DNA of 64,000 bases, taken from assembly GCF_963259705.1 (NCBI RefSeq), contig NC_081848.1:56664895-56728894 (forward strand), read 5' to 3'. This document shows, in pieces, positions 28,831 to 40,275 of this stretch. Below the pieces are notes generated by a model that ran no database searches, was not told the origin of the DNA, and saw only the letters and a program-made list of their open reading frames with translations. The position numbers and the translations under genes are program-made. The first letter of the stretch is position 1; every line of letters begins with the position of its first letter. The stretch comes from Myotis daubentonii. Lineage: Eukaryota; Chordata; Mammalia; Chiroptera; Vespertilionidae.

Positions 28831-30209
28831 AAATTCTACTTTTGAATTGCTTTAGCAGAAATTCCACTTATCCAGACATTTCTTTCTAGCCTGTAGAAAT
28901 AGGCTTTGTTCCGTTTGTATTTCCTTGACCTAGGAATTAATAGAAGTTAGAAAAATCATCTGTGGTCAAATCTGAGTTATAACTTGCAATGTGTGTTTCA
29001 AATATCCATTGAGGGAATGTCTTGGGTTGGCAGACTTCAACCCAATTTCTTTTCCTTTTTTGTAACCCAGTTTGTTAAAACTACTTTTGCTACATCTGAA
29101 GCCATAGACCAAGGGATTCCAACTAATGTTCCATAAACCTGAAGGAGATTAAAAAATTTTTTCTTGCTGAGTGTACATACTATGATGGCAATGCCTGTCC
29201 ACTGGAATGTGAACTAAGTAGATGGCAAGATTCTTTGTGATTGAAAAACAATTTCCTGAGAGGATTAGCTGGAACCTAAGAAAGGTCTCCTGTTTACTGG
29301 AAGATGGGAGGATCTTGCCTCATGAGTGTTTAAGTGGTCAGTGTAGTAAGGAGCTCTAGTAACAGAATGCCATAGTGGTGGAGGGTGGCCAAATATATGG
29401 TATGACAGCTGTGGATATTTTTATAGATGTGGATCCTTTTATAGATGCTGAAGATGGTATTCGTGGTTGTGTTACAGTTATTGTTGACTTGTTTGGTGAT
29501 GTTTTAAGTATATGAATTCCTTCTAGTGAGTTCTCCCGAAATACTAGAATTTGAAAGTGTTGCAAGAACTCTCAGAGGCTATAGAGCCAGTACAGTTAGA
29601 TTACAAAAATTTTTCCTTATAGATCCTATGCTAATTGAAACTTAAACATCATGTTTTATTTGGGAAATTGGGAAGGAATATTGACAATGAAGATCCTGTT
29701 CTGGGAAATGAATCATAAAAACATGCCATATGAGGAATAGCCCACGGAACCAGGCACATTTACTCAGAGAAAAATTGGTGATGGTGGGAATATGAAAATG
29801 TGTAGCAAATCTCCAAATATCTGATGAACTGTTATATATATAAGGAGCGAGAAAATTGGTTCCAAGAAAGGGAAAACCTCGGACCAATGAGGGTTGTCAC
29901 TGAAGATGGGCTGATATTGTTTCAATGTAGAAGACAATCTTTGAGCTATCTAATAACATAGTGAATCCCTTTTCACTTTGTGGCAATAAGAGAAAAATTA
30001 CAGAATTTATAGAGCTCACGGTGGAAAAGCTTGGTCTAATGACTCCTGACTGCCTGAGGGCTGAGATGTTTAATGTCACGGTAACCTGTAACCCATTCAC
30101 AGCATGGGGAAGCTTTGTATTCATAGGACCCGTGGCCCCTGAAAGATTAATTCCCCATCACAGAAAATCTTCAAGCAGAGTTTGCAAACAACTCAGATGA
30201 GATGTTATA
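28831..30209. other. Intergenic, unassigned
   Basis: No recent transposon or recognisable gene. Short frames on both strands lack family features; possibly a decayed retroelement. Confidence 0.35.
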
Positions 30210-30560
30210 ATGGCAATTAATTTTTTAAATTTATGTACTTTTTATGTACAGTTTTATGAATTCTGAGAAATGCATGAACTCACATAACCACCACCACAAT
30301 CAAGATATAGAACAATTCCACCATCTTCTCCAAATTACTTTGTATTAACCCTTTGTAGTTAAATCCACTCCAATCCCTAACCACTGTTAACCACTGATCT
30401 GTACTCTAACCCTAAGTTTTGCCTTTTCCAGAATGTTATGTAAATGGAATCACACAGTGTTCAGCCCTTTGAACCAAGTTTCTGTCACTTAGCATAGTGT
30501 ATTTGAGATTCATCCATGTGGTGAGTTATCTTCCGTTGTATACATCTACCGTAGGGCTCA
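30210..30560 (-). repeat. Ancient L1M 3' UTR fragment, antisense
   Basis: GTACAGTTTTATGAATTCTG, AACCACCACCACAATCAAGA, TTTTCCAGAATGTTATGTAA and AGATTCATCCATGTGGTGAG match the reverse L1M 3' UTR order. Confidence 0.75.
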
Positions 30561-31039
30561 TCCTTCTCCACTTGAAGACTACTTGAGGGACTTCTAGTTT
30601 CCATTCCGGCATGTAAGGACCTTGGAAGTCATTATTCCATTCTAACAAGTAAAGGCTGAACAAATTGAATATCAACAACTTTTCTTAGAGCCATCAGAAA
30701 ATTGAGATCACAGGATAAACTGCTGCTCCCCATATTGGAGAGTTAAATAGGTGGAATCAGAGAATCACGATTTAGGAGCAGAAACTCATAAGTATAAACC
30801 TCCATGGGAACCAGTACCAGGTTTCTTTACCCAGTACATCATGTTCTTTAAGGATGTTAGAATTATCAGTCTAGGAATTTAAAACAACTATCATTAATAT
30901 GCTAAGAGCATTAATGGAAAAAGTAGACAATATGCAATAACAGGTAATGTAAACAGAGAAATAGAAATTCTAAAAAAGAATCAAGAAGAGATGTTAGAAT
31001 TCTTTGGTTAATTCCCCCCCATCCCCTTTCAAAATTAGT

Positions 31040-31206
31040 GTATTGCATGCTCTGGATCTAGTTTGTTCATCGGTTTATTTTGATCATTAGATTCCATATA
31101 ACAGTGAGATCATGTGACAATTGTCTTTCTCTGATTGGCTTACTTTGCTTACTGTAATACTCTCCAGGTCCCTCCATGCTGTTTCTAAGGGTAAGAGATG
31201 ATGATT
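31040..31206 (-). repeat. L1 3' UTR fragment, antisense
   Basis: TTGTTCATCGGTTTATTTTG, AACAGTGAGATCATGTGACA and CAGGTCCCTCCATGCTGTTT are typical of reverse mammalian L1 3' UTR. Confidence 0.7.
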
Positions 31207-31366
31207 CTTCTTCTTCTTCTTCTTCTTCTTCTTCTTCTTCTTCTTCTTCTTCTTCTTCTTCTTCTTCTTCTTCTTCTCCTCCTCCTCCTCCTCCTCCTCC
31301 TCCTCCTCCTCCTCCTCCTCCTCCTCCTCCTCCTCCCTCTTCTTCTTCTTCCTCTTCTTCTTTTTG
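31207..31366. repeat. (TTC)n-(TCC)n trinucleotide tract
   Basis: About 70 bp of TTC followed by about 60 bp of TCC and a short imperfect TTC tail. The open frames on both strands (poly-Ser/Leu/Pro or Glu/Lys) are low-complexity artefacts. Confidence 0.95.
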
Positions 31367-31371
31367 TTAAT

Positions 31372-31560
31372 CCTCACCTGAGCCATTGTTTTTTAGAGAC
31401 AGTGGAAGGGAAGGAGAGAGAAACATCCATGTGAGAGAGAGATTTGATTGGTTGCCTCCCTCACATGCCCAGGGCCAGGGACCAAGCCTGCAATTGAGGC
31501 ACGTGCCCTGGACCGGAATCGAACACGAAACCCTTTAGCTAACCTGGCACTGGCTTGAAG
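31372..31560 (-). repeat. Ves SINE, antisense
   Basis: AATCCTCACCTGAGCCATTG, TGATTGGTTGCCTCCCTCAC and GCCCTGGACCGGAATCGAAC. Confidence 0.9.
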
Positions 31561-31732
31561 GCCCAAGTTACGGTCCAGGATGGAAGTTTGGGAACCTCTT
31601 GTTGAGATGATCTCCAAGGTGCTTCCCAAGCCGCAGAACCTCAGGCTCTATGTTATTTAGAACTAGAGGCCCAGTGCATGAAATTTGTGCACTCGGGGAG
31701 GGGGGATCCCTCAGGACGGCCTGCACCCTCTT

Positions 31733-32620
31733 TTTTTTAAAAAAATAATTTTTATTGCTTGAAGTATTACAAAGAGTATTACATATGTCTCCTTCCCCCC
31801 CCCCCTTGACATTCCCCCGGCCCCTACCCCCTAGTGTCTTGTGTCCATTGGTTATTCTTATATGCATGCATATAAGTCCTTCGGTTGATCTCTTAACCAA
31901 CCCCCCAAAACCCTCCCCAGGCTTCCCACTGTAGTTTGACAGTCTGTTCAATGCTGCTCTGCCTCTGCATCTACCCCTGTTCATCAGTCTATACTGGTCC
32001 CCATTATCTGTCCCAACCTCACCGGAGCTGTCCCAGCCTCACCGGGGCCGTTTCATCCTCACCAGGGCCGTCTTGACCTCACCGGGGCCATCCCGACCTC
32101 ACTGGGGCCATCTCTACCTCACCAGAGCTATCCCTACCCCACCGGGGTAGTCTCAACCTCACGGGGGCTGTCCCGACCTCACTGGGGCCGTCTTGACCCT
32201 GCTGGTGCCGTACATGGCCAGGGTTGTTTCGGCCTCACCGGGGCCGTCCCAACCTCACCGGGGCCATCCTGATCTCACCAGGGCCATTTCAACCTCACCA
32301 GGGCCATCCTGACCTCACCGGGGTCGTCTTGACCTCACCGGGGCCGTCTCCACCTCCCTGAGGCCATTCCGACTTCACTGGGGCCGTTTTAACCTCACCG
32401 GGGCTTTTCCGACTTCACCGGGGCCGTTTCAACCTCACCGGGGCCGTCCCGACCTCAGTGGGGCCGTTTCAACCTCACCGGGGCCGTCCCGACCTCACCG
32501 GGGCCGTTTGAACCTCACCGGGGCCGCTTCAACCTCACCGGGGCTGTCCCGACCTCACTGGGGCTGTTTCAACCTCACCGGAGCTGTTTTAACCTCACCG
32601 GGGCCATCCCGACCTCACCA
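31733..32620 (-). mobile_element. VNTR-L1 composite retroinsertion 2 (888 bp)
   Basis: Bounded by perfect 15-bp direct repeats GGCCTGCACCCTCTT (31718-31732 and 32621-32635). In sense (minus strand): a 20-bp VNTR (32620 to about 32011), about 270 bp of bat L1 3' UTR-like sequence (reverse words TCCATTGGTTATTCTTATAT and CAGTCTGTTCAATGCTGCTC), then a poly(A) tail. The VNTR unit AACCTCACCGGGGCCGTTTC matches that of composite 1 at most positions. It is nested in a Helitron. Confidence 0.85.
32011..32620 (-). repeat. 20-bp minisatellite of composite 2
   Basis: About thirty units of roughly AACCTCACCGGGGCCGTTTC or GACCTCACCGGGGCCGTCCC. They are more diverged from each other than the units of composite 1, and CpG-rich. 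Confidence 0.93.
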
Positions 32621-32945
32621 GGCCTGCACCCTCTTGCTGTCCAGAAGCCCTCAGGGAATGTTCAACTGACGACCTAGGCCCGCTCCTCACTGGAGCGGGC
32701 CTAAGCCGTAAGTCGGACATCCTTAGTGCTACCATGGATGCGGGAGAGTCTCCCATCATCGCCGCTGCGCTCACCAGCCGTGAGCCCGACTTCTGGCTGA
32801 ATGGTGCTCCCCCTGTGGGAGCACACTGACCACCTGGGGGCAGCTCTTGCATTGAGCATCTGCCCCCTAGTGGTTAGTGTGTGTAATAGCGACCGGTCAT
32901 TCCACCATTCGGTCAATTTGCATATTCGGCTTTTATTATATAGGA

Positions 32946-33894
32946 TATCCCATTCATAAAGCTACTTGTTAGTGAGGTGCCAGTTTGCTCACTTCCTTCA
33001 AATGTCTACCTGAAGCTCTCGATCACTTAGGTCATCTCAAATATTGTAACAGAGCAGCAAAAAGAAAATTGAGAACTGGTAGAAAAAGCCAAGATATTAA
33101 AACCAACAGGAGAATAAATGGACTCACAACCTGTAAGATTAGTTTTGTGGAAATTACAACTTCTTGCAATAATAACAGCAGCAGGTTCTAAATCTGCTTT
33201 ATGTGGTGTTAGCCAGGAGGAATGCCATGGAGGCTCAAGTCTGAGGATTAGTGGTTTCATTAAGAGCCTCCTTTCCTCTGTAGGATTAGCCCTTTCCATA
33301 TATTTGACAAAATTCTTTTGGTTGAGTACAGGCTCTGCTTATGTGCTACGAATTACTAGTGAGTTTAAATTTACCTGTCATAAAAGTTTATTTCTAAGGG
33401 ACCTCAGAAATTATTTGAGCTCATTCTATAATGATCGAAGAAGAAACCAGTGCCTTATTTAGGGGTCAGAACTAGGATGAGGAGCCAGACTTTGACTTCC
33501 GGGCCATGCATTTTCTAGCTGAGCTGAGCCAGGTGGGATCTGGGATGCAGGGTCTCCTGGCCTGGTCACTGAGCTGGGTCAGATAGCTGTAGTGGAATGT
33601 GGCTGAGTTCCATGCAATACATTTGTAAAGGGCACTTGGACTTAAAAAGGTTTTAGCCCCTGGGTTTGCGGCTATTAAAATATCGGCAACCAAAATGGCC
33701 CCTAGTTTATAAAGTTCGAACTAGCTGACTCATCCTATTCCCTGGGCACTGGGTGGTAGATAGCCCCTGGCCACCACCGAAATCCCCCCACCCCATTTCT
33801 TTTCAAAAGTGCCACATGGTATTGTATAGTCAGGGTTTAATCAGGGAAGCAGACCATGATGAGTTATGCATAGGGGTTTTGTTTGTTTGTTTGT
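32946..33894. other. Intergenic, unassigned
   Basis: No gene, RNA or recent repeat recognised. Confidence 0.35.
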
Positions 33895-33899
33895 TTGGT

Positions 33900-34152
33900 T
33901 CTGTTTTGTTAATCCTCACCCAAGGATATTTTTCCATTGATTTCCAGGGAGAGTGGAAGGGAGAGGTAGAGACAGAGACAGAGAAACATCAGTGTGAGAG
34001 AGACACATTGATTGGTTGCCTCCCACACATGCCCCAACTAGGGCCAGGCATCGAGCCTGCAACTGAGGCATATGCCCTTGACCGGAATCAAACCTGGGAC
34101 CCTTCAGTCCTTGGGCTGATGCTCTATATTCACTGAACCAAACCCGCTAGAG
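33900..34152 (-). repeat. Ves SINE, antisense
   Basis: AATCCTCACCCAAGGATATT, TTGATTGGTTGCCTCCCACA, CCTTGACCGGAATCAAACCT and TTCACTGAACCAAACCCGCT. Confidence 0.92.
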
Positions 34153-35146
34153 CAATAAGGGATTTCTTATAGAAATGAGACCTTGTGTAATTGATTGTAG
34201 GAGGAGCTGTGGAAGTGAAAGTTTGGAAGGCTGAGTTGGAGAATCAGAGCTGTCGCCAACCAGTCAATCCAAAAGGCTAAGCATTCTTCTTTTTGGCTAA
34301 GTCAAAAGCACAGCCACACACGAAGGGTTTTTTGTGTGAAAGGTCGTTCTGGCTTAAATGAGTTGAGTGTAATTCACTGTAGGCAGCCAGCCTGAAATAG
34401 AAATAGCGGTCCCGCCTTGGGAGTAATGCTCCCAAAGCTCTGTTCTCATTAGTCATGAACAGTCTGGAGTCAGCCTGTTTCACCCCATTCTGAAAACACG
34501 TGACTGCTGCCATGTGATGAAGCTCTGGCGTGCGGTGTTCTGGAACGGGCTTTGTCACTAGACATACGACAAGTACATGCTGGCTTTGCACACATACTGT
34601 GTGACTGTGACATGCTCCTTATGCCCCTTGTAAAACGGGGCCACTAGTAACCATCTCATAGTATTGTTTTGAAGTAGATATAATGAGGTGCTCAATAAAA
34701 ATTATTCTTTTCATACCTCAAGGCTCACCCTTTTCCCTAATAGATCTAGGATTCGTCCTGTTTCTCAGGATATCTCCATGTAGAAATGCTCTTATTGTCT
34801 GAGTGTTGGATTTTGATAATGAATACAGGTGTATAATTTATATTCAGCATTCCTGGCATCTCATCAGGTCCCAGATTCCAATGGTCAACAAGTTTGGATT
34901 CCTGTGGACAATGAGAAAGACCACTGATGGGCAAGGAAAACACCTGGGAAGAAGCTCGTTGCTTTCACCACACAGGGGAGAAACAGAGCGTTTCTTAAGT
35001 AGTTACAACGGTTAACTTGGAATGGTGTATAGAAGCAAGGGTGGTGCCTGTAGTTCCCCTGGAATCCTGCAGTTTTCCTAGGTCAGGACACAAGAGATTA
35101 ATCATGAGAGTGGAGGGAAGAGGAAAGTTGAAGCTGATAAAAAAGA
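34153..35146. other. Intergenic, unassigned
   Basis: Unique-looking sequence. 34290-34590 is low in repeat words and might be a conserved non-coding element, but no function can be read from it. Confidence 0.35.
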
Positions 35147-35157
35147 AGTTGGAGACA

Positions 35158-35386
35158 GCCCTAGCCAGTTTGGCTCAGTGGATAGAGCATCAGCCCATGG
35201 ACTGAAGGTTCCCGGGTTTGATTCTGGTCAAGCGCATGTACCTCAGTTGCAGGCTTGATCCCTGGCCCTGGTCAGGGAGCGGGTGGGAGGCAACCAATTG
35301 ATGTGTACGTTTCTCTCCTCTCTCCCATTCTCTCTAAACAAATCAATGGAAAAATATCCTTGGGTAAGGATAACAAACACACAAAA
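35158..35386 (+). repeat. Ves SINE with 11-bp target duplication
   Basis: CCCTAGCCAGTTTGGCTCAG head, box B GGTTTGATTCTGGTCAAGCG, tail CAATGGAAAAATATCCTTGG. Direct repeats AGTTGGAGACA occur at 35147-35157 and 35387-35397. Confidence 0.95.
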
Positions 35387-35397
35387 AGTTGGAGACA

Positions 35398-36336
35398 AAG
35401 AACCATAGAATCAGAACTTGAAAAATACAATATTCTAGAGCCATTCATTTCAGGAGGATATACACCTACACATTTAATAGCCCCCAAGTCATGACTCTGT
35501 CATAGGTGGCTTAAATTGTTTGTTGAATTTAACAAAACAGTAGTGCTCATGTTTTTCTTAAACATGAAGAAAAAGTTAAATTATATTCAAGGAACTCTAT
35601 TTAGGAATCTGGGGAACTTATTTTATCATTTTAGAAAGATTTTAATCAATAGTCTCTAAAATAAAAATGTTTTCATTTAAGATAAACTTCTAGAAGATTC
35701 ATACAGAGAATCTTTTATTGTCTAAAGTAGGGTAACAGGCATGATTTTTGCATAAAACAGTGCAGAGCATAGGGTAATAATTGAATAAATATTTTAAAAA
35801 TAGAATTCAGTATTTACAGGACAAACCAGACTCTGAGCCTAACTCATGAACTCTGGAAGATTCTCTTGCAGCCTTTCAAAATGCAGTTAATTACTTGACT
35901 ATTGGAGGACACTGATAATATATTCACTACCTATATTTTTCTGTGAATTGTTGACAATCATGACAAGTCCACATTTAGTTACTTATCCGACTGAGTAAGT
36001 AATTGACCTGAATGCATAGGAAATTGAGATGTAAAACCACTTCTTTAAAAGTTAAATAAAAGGTTATACTTTTTTTAAACATATAATAGTGACATGTTTC
36101 CTTCCAGCTTATCTCCTATTTTAGGCCCTCAAGATTAGAAAACTACCAAGTGATGATATACTGTAAAGAATCTACAGTCCACCCATAGTCTTCTATATTA
36201 TTAATAGGATTGCTCAGACAGCTTATCTGCTTAAGTTTTGGAAATCTCCTTATCCTTTATCTGTAGGAACACTAATCACTTGAAAAGGACAAGGCTGAGG
36301 AAACATGTTTTAAAGCTGGATTTAAAATATATATAC

Positions 36337-36340
<4 letters not shown>
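35398..36340. other. A/T-rich intergenic sequence
   Basis: No recognisable feature. Confidence 0.35.

Positions 36341-36341
<1 letters not shown>

Positions 36342-36384
<43 letters not shown>
36342..36384. repeat. (TG)n microsatellite
   Basis: Uninterrupted GT dinucleotide run of about 21 units after a short AT run. Confidence 0.97.
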
Positions 36385-36386
<2 letters not shown>

Positions 36387-37198
36387 TTTCATCAAATTCT
36401 ATTGCTCTAGTTTCCTAGATTCCTTGTGCCTTTTATTTCAACTATTTCCCTTCCAGGTATTTTAAATGGCACTTTGCATTCATTTGAACATAGGTGAGTT
36501 GCTTGCATTTTCTGGTGAGATAAGCATATCTGAAGACTTTTTCTATTCACTTGTTGGCTGTATTTCTCCAGGACCAGGGAACAGAGAACTAACTGGTATG
36601 GGAATTGGGAAGCTTTGGCTTTGGGTTTCCCTCTGTGATTTGTAAGAGTCCTTTGGTTACTAGGCTCACAAATGATTGGCAACTTCAATCAAAGGAAATT
36701 TATTGGAAGGATACAAAGGCCCACAGAATGGGTAGAGGGCTGAAAATCAGGTTTGAACGTGGGAAAGTGCCAAGGCCTTTCCAGAGGCTGGGAACCAGGA
36801 ACCCAAGCAACAAACTTTCAGGGGAACTGAAAAAGGTGAGATCATTGCTAGGATGAAATGAAACATCAGATTTCAGGGAAGTTGACCTAGCCTGGATGGC
36901 AAGCCCACCGTTGCTATAGAGATGAGGGACCTCCAGTTACAGCCCACTGTAATTCCTTAACTGGAAATCAGAAGGCAGTTTGAAGACAGAAATTGCATAT
37001 CAGGCAATTAACTTTGTCCAATACTGTGTTATGTGGCATCTTTAAAGTTGCTTCCAGCTTTAAAAATGGGCAGTGCTTCTCCCATGAAAGCCTTTGGAGT
37101 TACCACGTCCCCTTGATGTCTACATCTATGAATGCCTATGAAAGCAATGAACAATAATAAGACAAACTGGAAGAAGACAGTTATGAGCACCAGTGTGT

Positions 37199-37765
37199 TG
37201 TGTTAGTTCTCTATTGCTGCTTAACAGCATTACCACAAACTTAGCATCTTAAAGCAGCACACATTAATTAAATCACAGTTCCCATACACCAAGAGTCCGG
37301 GGACAGCTTAGCTGGGTTCTCTGCTTAGGATCTCATCAGGCTGCAGTGAAGGTGTAAGTTAGGGTTGTGGTCTCATCTGAGGCCCGACTGAAGAACCACT
37401 GGCAAGCTCACTCAGGCTGCTGGCAAAATTCATTTCCTTGTAGCTCTAGGTAGGACTGAGGATTTCAGTTTTTTTCTGGTTGTTGGCTGCAGGCTGCCCT
37501 CAGCTCAGAGGCTGCATACAGTTCCTTGCTATGTTGGGTTCCACAACATGGCTACTTGGATTCCTCAAAGCCAGCAAGGGAGAGGCTCCAGCAATACAGG
37601 CACTACAATCTTATGGAAGCACATAATTGTGTGTATGTAATCATGCCATCCCATCACCTTTACCGTGTCTATTGGTTAGAAGGGATTCATAGGTCGCACA
37701 TAGGTCCCACATATACTGTAGGGGAGAGGGTTGCACAGCGACATGAATACCAGGAGGTAGGTGTT
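37199..37765 (-). repeat. Ancient LTR-like interspersed repeat, antisense
   Basis: TTAGTTCTCTATTGCTGCTT, ACCACAAACTTAGCATCTTA, CAGCTTAGCTGGGTTCTCTG, AGCCAGCAAGGGAGAGGCTC and GAATACCAGGAGGTAGG appear in the order seen in a common old mammalian LTR family. The exact name is not certain and no internal coding part is present. Confidence 0.6.
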
Positions 37766-38147
37766 GGAGCAAACCCATGAATCTGTCAGAGTGGCATAAC
37801 TGAGTGGGATAATCCCCAGAGCTGCTGTGGAGCCTAACATACCTCTTTCTGTGCATCTGGTTTCCCTAAATGTCAATCCTGGGGAGGTATTTCTTGTGGA
37901 AAACTGATGAGGGGACCAAACAACACCCAGGCCTCCAATCGCTCCAGCTCAGCTATAGGGGAGCGGAGGGATGTAAACAGCTTCTAGCTGGTGTTTCCCT
38001 CAAAGTTGTCTGGGCACAGTTGAATCTCATAGCCTCCACTGAACTATATCTTTTGTCTGTATTTACCATTTGGTAATTTTTTTTTGTTTTTATTGCATGA
38101 AAATCCTTTCATTTATTCACACGTATATATTGTCTCCCTCAACTATA

Positions 38148-38431
38148 CAGGGGTGGGCAAAAATAGGTTTACAGTTGTGAGTACAAGAAAGTTTATTTTT
38201 ATTTTTTTCAATAAATCTTTATTGTCCAGATTATTACAGATGTTCTTTTTTCCCCCCATACTCCCCTCCACCCAGTTCCCACCCCACCCTATGCCCTTAC
38301 CCCCCGCCACTGTCCTCATCCATAGGTGTAAGATTTTTGTCCAATCTCTTCCTGCACCTCTCACAGCCCCTGAAAGTTTATTCTTATATTATTGTTATGA
38401 CAACTGTAAACCTACTTTTACCTACCCCTTG
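38148..38431. mobile_element. Tc1/mariner-type miniature element, split by an L1 tail
   Basis: Inverted ends CAGGGGTGGGCAAAAATAGG...TTTACAGTTGT and ACAACTGTAAACCTACTTTT...CTACCCCTTG, with TA on the left and a changed CA on the right. The middle is a 174-bp L1 3' tail. Confidence 0.75.
38198..38371 (-). mobile_element. 5'-truncated bat L1 3' tail with 11-bp target duplication
   Basis: Direct repeats GAAAGTTTATT (38187-38197 and 38372-38382) flank CAATAAATCTTTATTGTCCA, a C-rich tract and ACTGTCCTCATCCATAGGTG. Minus-strand sense has AATAAA and poly(A). Confidence 0.9.
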
Positions 38432-39500
38432 CATTTTATAAACAAACATCTAAAGGCAGGAGCCATTTCTTCTATCAGGAACCATTCACATGTCCTTCAA
38501 GTAGTGTAAAAGGCAGAGGCACTTTGGAATAGTTCATATTGGTTATCTAGTTGTATGAAGGAAGAGGGGATAATGTGAAAATCTCTCCCCTTTTAGCTGT
38601 ATTTGGTTATGTAAAAAAATATATATACATATATATTATACATATATAATATATATTTGAAAGGGGTGACCTTACAAATGCTCAGATTATCCTGATACAA
38701 TGCATTTGGTTTCTACCAGAGTTGCTAGGCTTGCATATGGAGGCAGGCGGGTAATGGATAAAGAGGGCCATAGACATGGTTGAGTGTGACTCTGGACTTA
38801 TTGCTTTAATTTCTGAGAGCCTCAGTGACCTCACAGTCCTAGCTCATAGAGGGAGTAGCTTTGAAAAAGAAATAGCACAGTGCCCGGCATACAGTAAACA
38901 TGTGGGAAATACATATGATGATCCTTAAGACCTGACCTGGGAGGGCACATGTCAGTTCTCAAGGTGCAGTTTGTCCCATAACAAGGAAGGGCAAGGAGAT
39001 GCACACTCAGCACATTGTAACTCATGTTTTCTCTTGGAGCTCAAGGGATTTGGTGTAGAGCTTTGAGTGTGGAGGAAATCAGAAACTGCTGCTTTCCACT
39101 TCCTGGAGCTGGGTCATTTGGAAAGTGTGGTAAGAGGACTGTATTGCAGCCCCTCCTCTGTAGACAGCAGGCCTGGAGTAGATGCTGGTGGTGTCAGGGC
39201 AGGGTAGCAAGCACCCCAGATCCCCCTTTCATTTCTAACCTCCCCGGGTAGGAAGGAAAGCACATGAGACTTAGCTTGGTGACCTTGACCAAACAACAGC
39301 ATCTCCGAAGCCATTTCACTTCTGTAAAAATGGAGCCAATGGAAGATCAAACGAGAGGCAAAATCTAGGAACATGTGGTAAACTTTGCGTTTCTAAGGGA
39401 ACCCAGGAGGAATGATGCTCCACACCAAGAATTTGCCCTTGAGGTCAGTTAGATAAATTTTCATTTTCTTCCCATAGTGCCCTAATTGGTCAAATGAAAA
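38432..39500. other. Intergenic, downstream of E2F8
   Basis: Includes an (AT)-rich stretch near 38620-38660 and a MIR-age fragment near 38800-38900. No gene seen. Confidence 0.4.
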
Positions 39501-39855
39501 TGTTAAATACATTTTAGAAAAGTTTTAATTTCAACAATTTATGATTAAAAATACATTTATAAATAATTTTTCCATAGACTTGATTGAGGATTGTTGCAAA
39601 TTTTACAAAAAGACAGACTGCAACAAAAACAGATTAAAGTTACAAAAAATATAGCTATAGTTCTATTTAAAAATACATTATACATCACAGCTTTTTCTTT
39701 GTGCAAAGTTTAAGAGAATGCTGTGTTAGGCATGTCACATATTCACTCAAAGGAAAGTAAACTTTAATAGTTACTTTGCATAATGGTATAGGCACAGGTG
39801 AAATAATTCATTCTTTTCCCCTAGAAGTTAATATACCTTAGTTCAACATTTTACT

Positions 39856-39891
39856 TTTATTTTTTAGGATTAATGATGAATTTAGCTTAAT

Positions 39892-39949
<58 letters not shown>

Positions 39950-40092
39950 TAAAAATAAGTGTTTTTTTTGAAATTAAGTAAACCCCCAACGTATTTACAG
40001 TATTTTCAGGGAATGTGTTCTCCAAACCAGTCTGAGTACATTTTCTCTATTAAAGAACTCTTTAGAAAATTAAGTGAAGCCAAATTTGTCAA
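39856..40092 (-). other. E2F8: E2F8 3' UTR, proximal part, with candidate poly(A) signal
   Basis: Directly follows the E2F8 stop codon. A minus-strand AATAAA occurs at 39861-39856, and a weaker ATTAAA at 39529-39524 could end a longer form. The true cleavage site cannot be fixed from sequence alone. An (AT)n microsatellite (39895-39946) lies inside the UTR just upstream of the first signal. Confidence 0.55.
39895..39946. repeat. (AT)n microsatellite in the E2F8 3' UTR
   Basis: About 26 AT units, between the stop codon and the proximal AATAAA. Confidence 0.95.
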
Positions 40093-40275
40093 TTAATGGA
40101 CATCCTCCGTTGACACTTCCAGTTTTCGCTGTGGGACAAAGAGAGTTCCTATGGAGGTTTTATTAGCACCATCAAAATCCATGCAGGGTGAGCCCGTCGA
40201 TTTCATTGGTCCACCTGGGGTACGGAAGAAACTTTCAGCCACTAATTGTGACCCTTTGGGTGTTACTGGAACAGG
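40093..40275 (-). CDS. E2F8: E2F8 exon 13 (C-terminus and stop)
   Basis: Acceptor CCAATCAG. Encodes [20 protein letters not shown], then [23 protein letters not shown] sequence and TAA at 40095-40093 (residue before LFVPQ is Ile-Gly-Thr). Confidence 0.97.
   Translation of the reverse strand, partial: PVPVTPKGSQLVAESFFRTPGGPMKSTGSPCMDFDGANKTSIGTLFVPQRKLEVSTEDVH

Larger units (their letters stand above)
31663..32945 (-). mobile_element. HeliBat-type Helitron interrupted by composite retroinsertion 2
   Basis: Begins CTAGAGGCCCAGTGCATGAA with the 3' hairpin reversed and ends CTTTTATTATATAGGA. The core CCACCTGGGGGCAG and AGCGGGCCTAAG words match the other copies. An 888-bp retroinsertion with its own target duplication sits inside, so the Helitron landed first. 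Confidence 0.92.

Noticed and set aside
29356..30200. Possible processed pseudogene
   Set aside because: Several short frames on both strands, but no recognisable protein similarity, poly(A) tail or target duplication.
31087..31434. Poly-Ser, poly-Leu, poly-Pro and Glu/Lys frames on both strands
   Set aside because: Direct translations of the TTC/TCC microsatellite.
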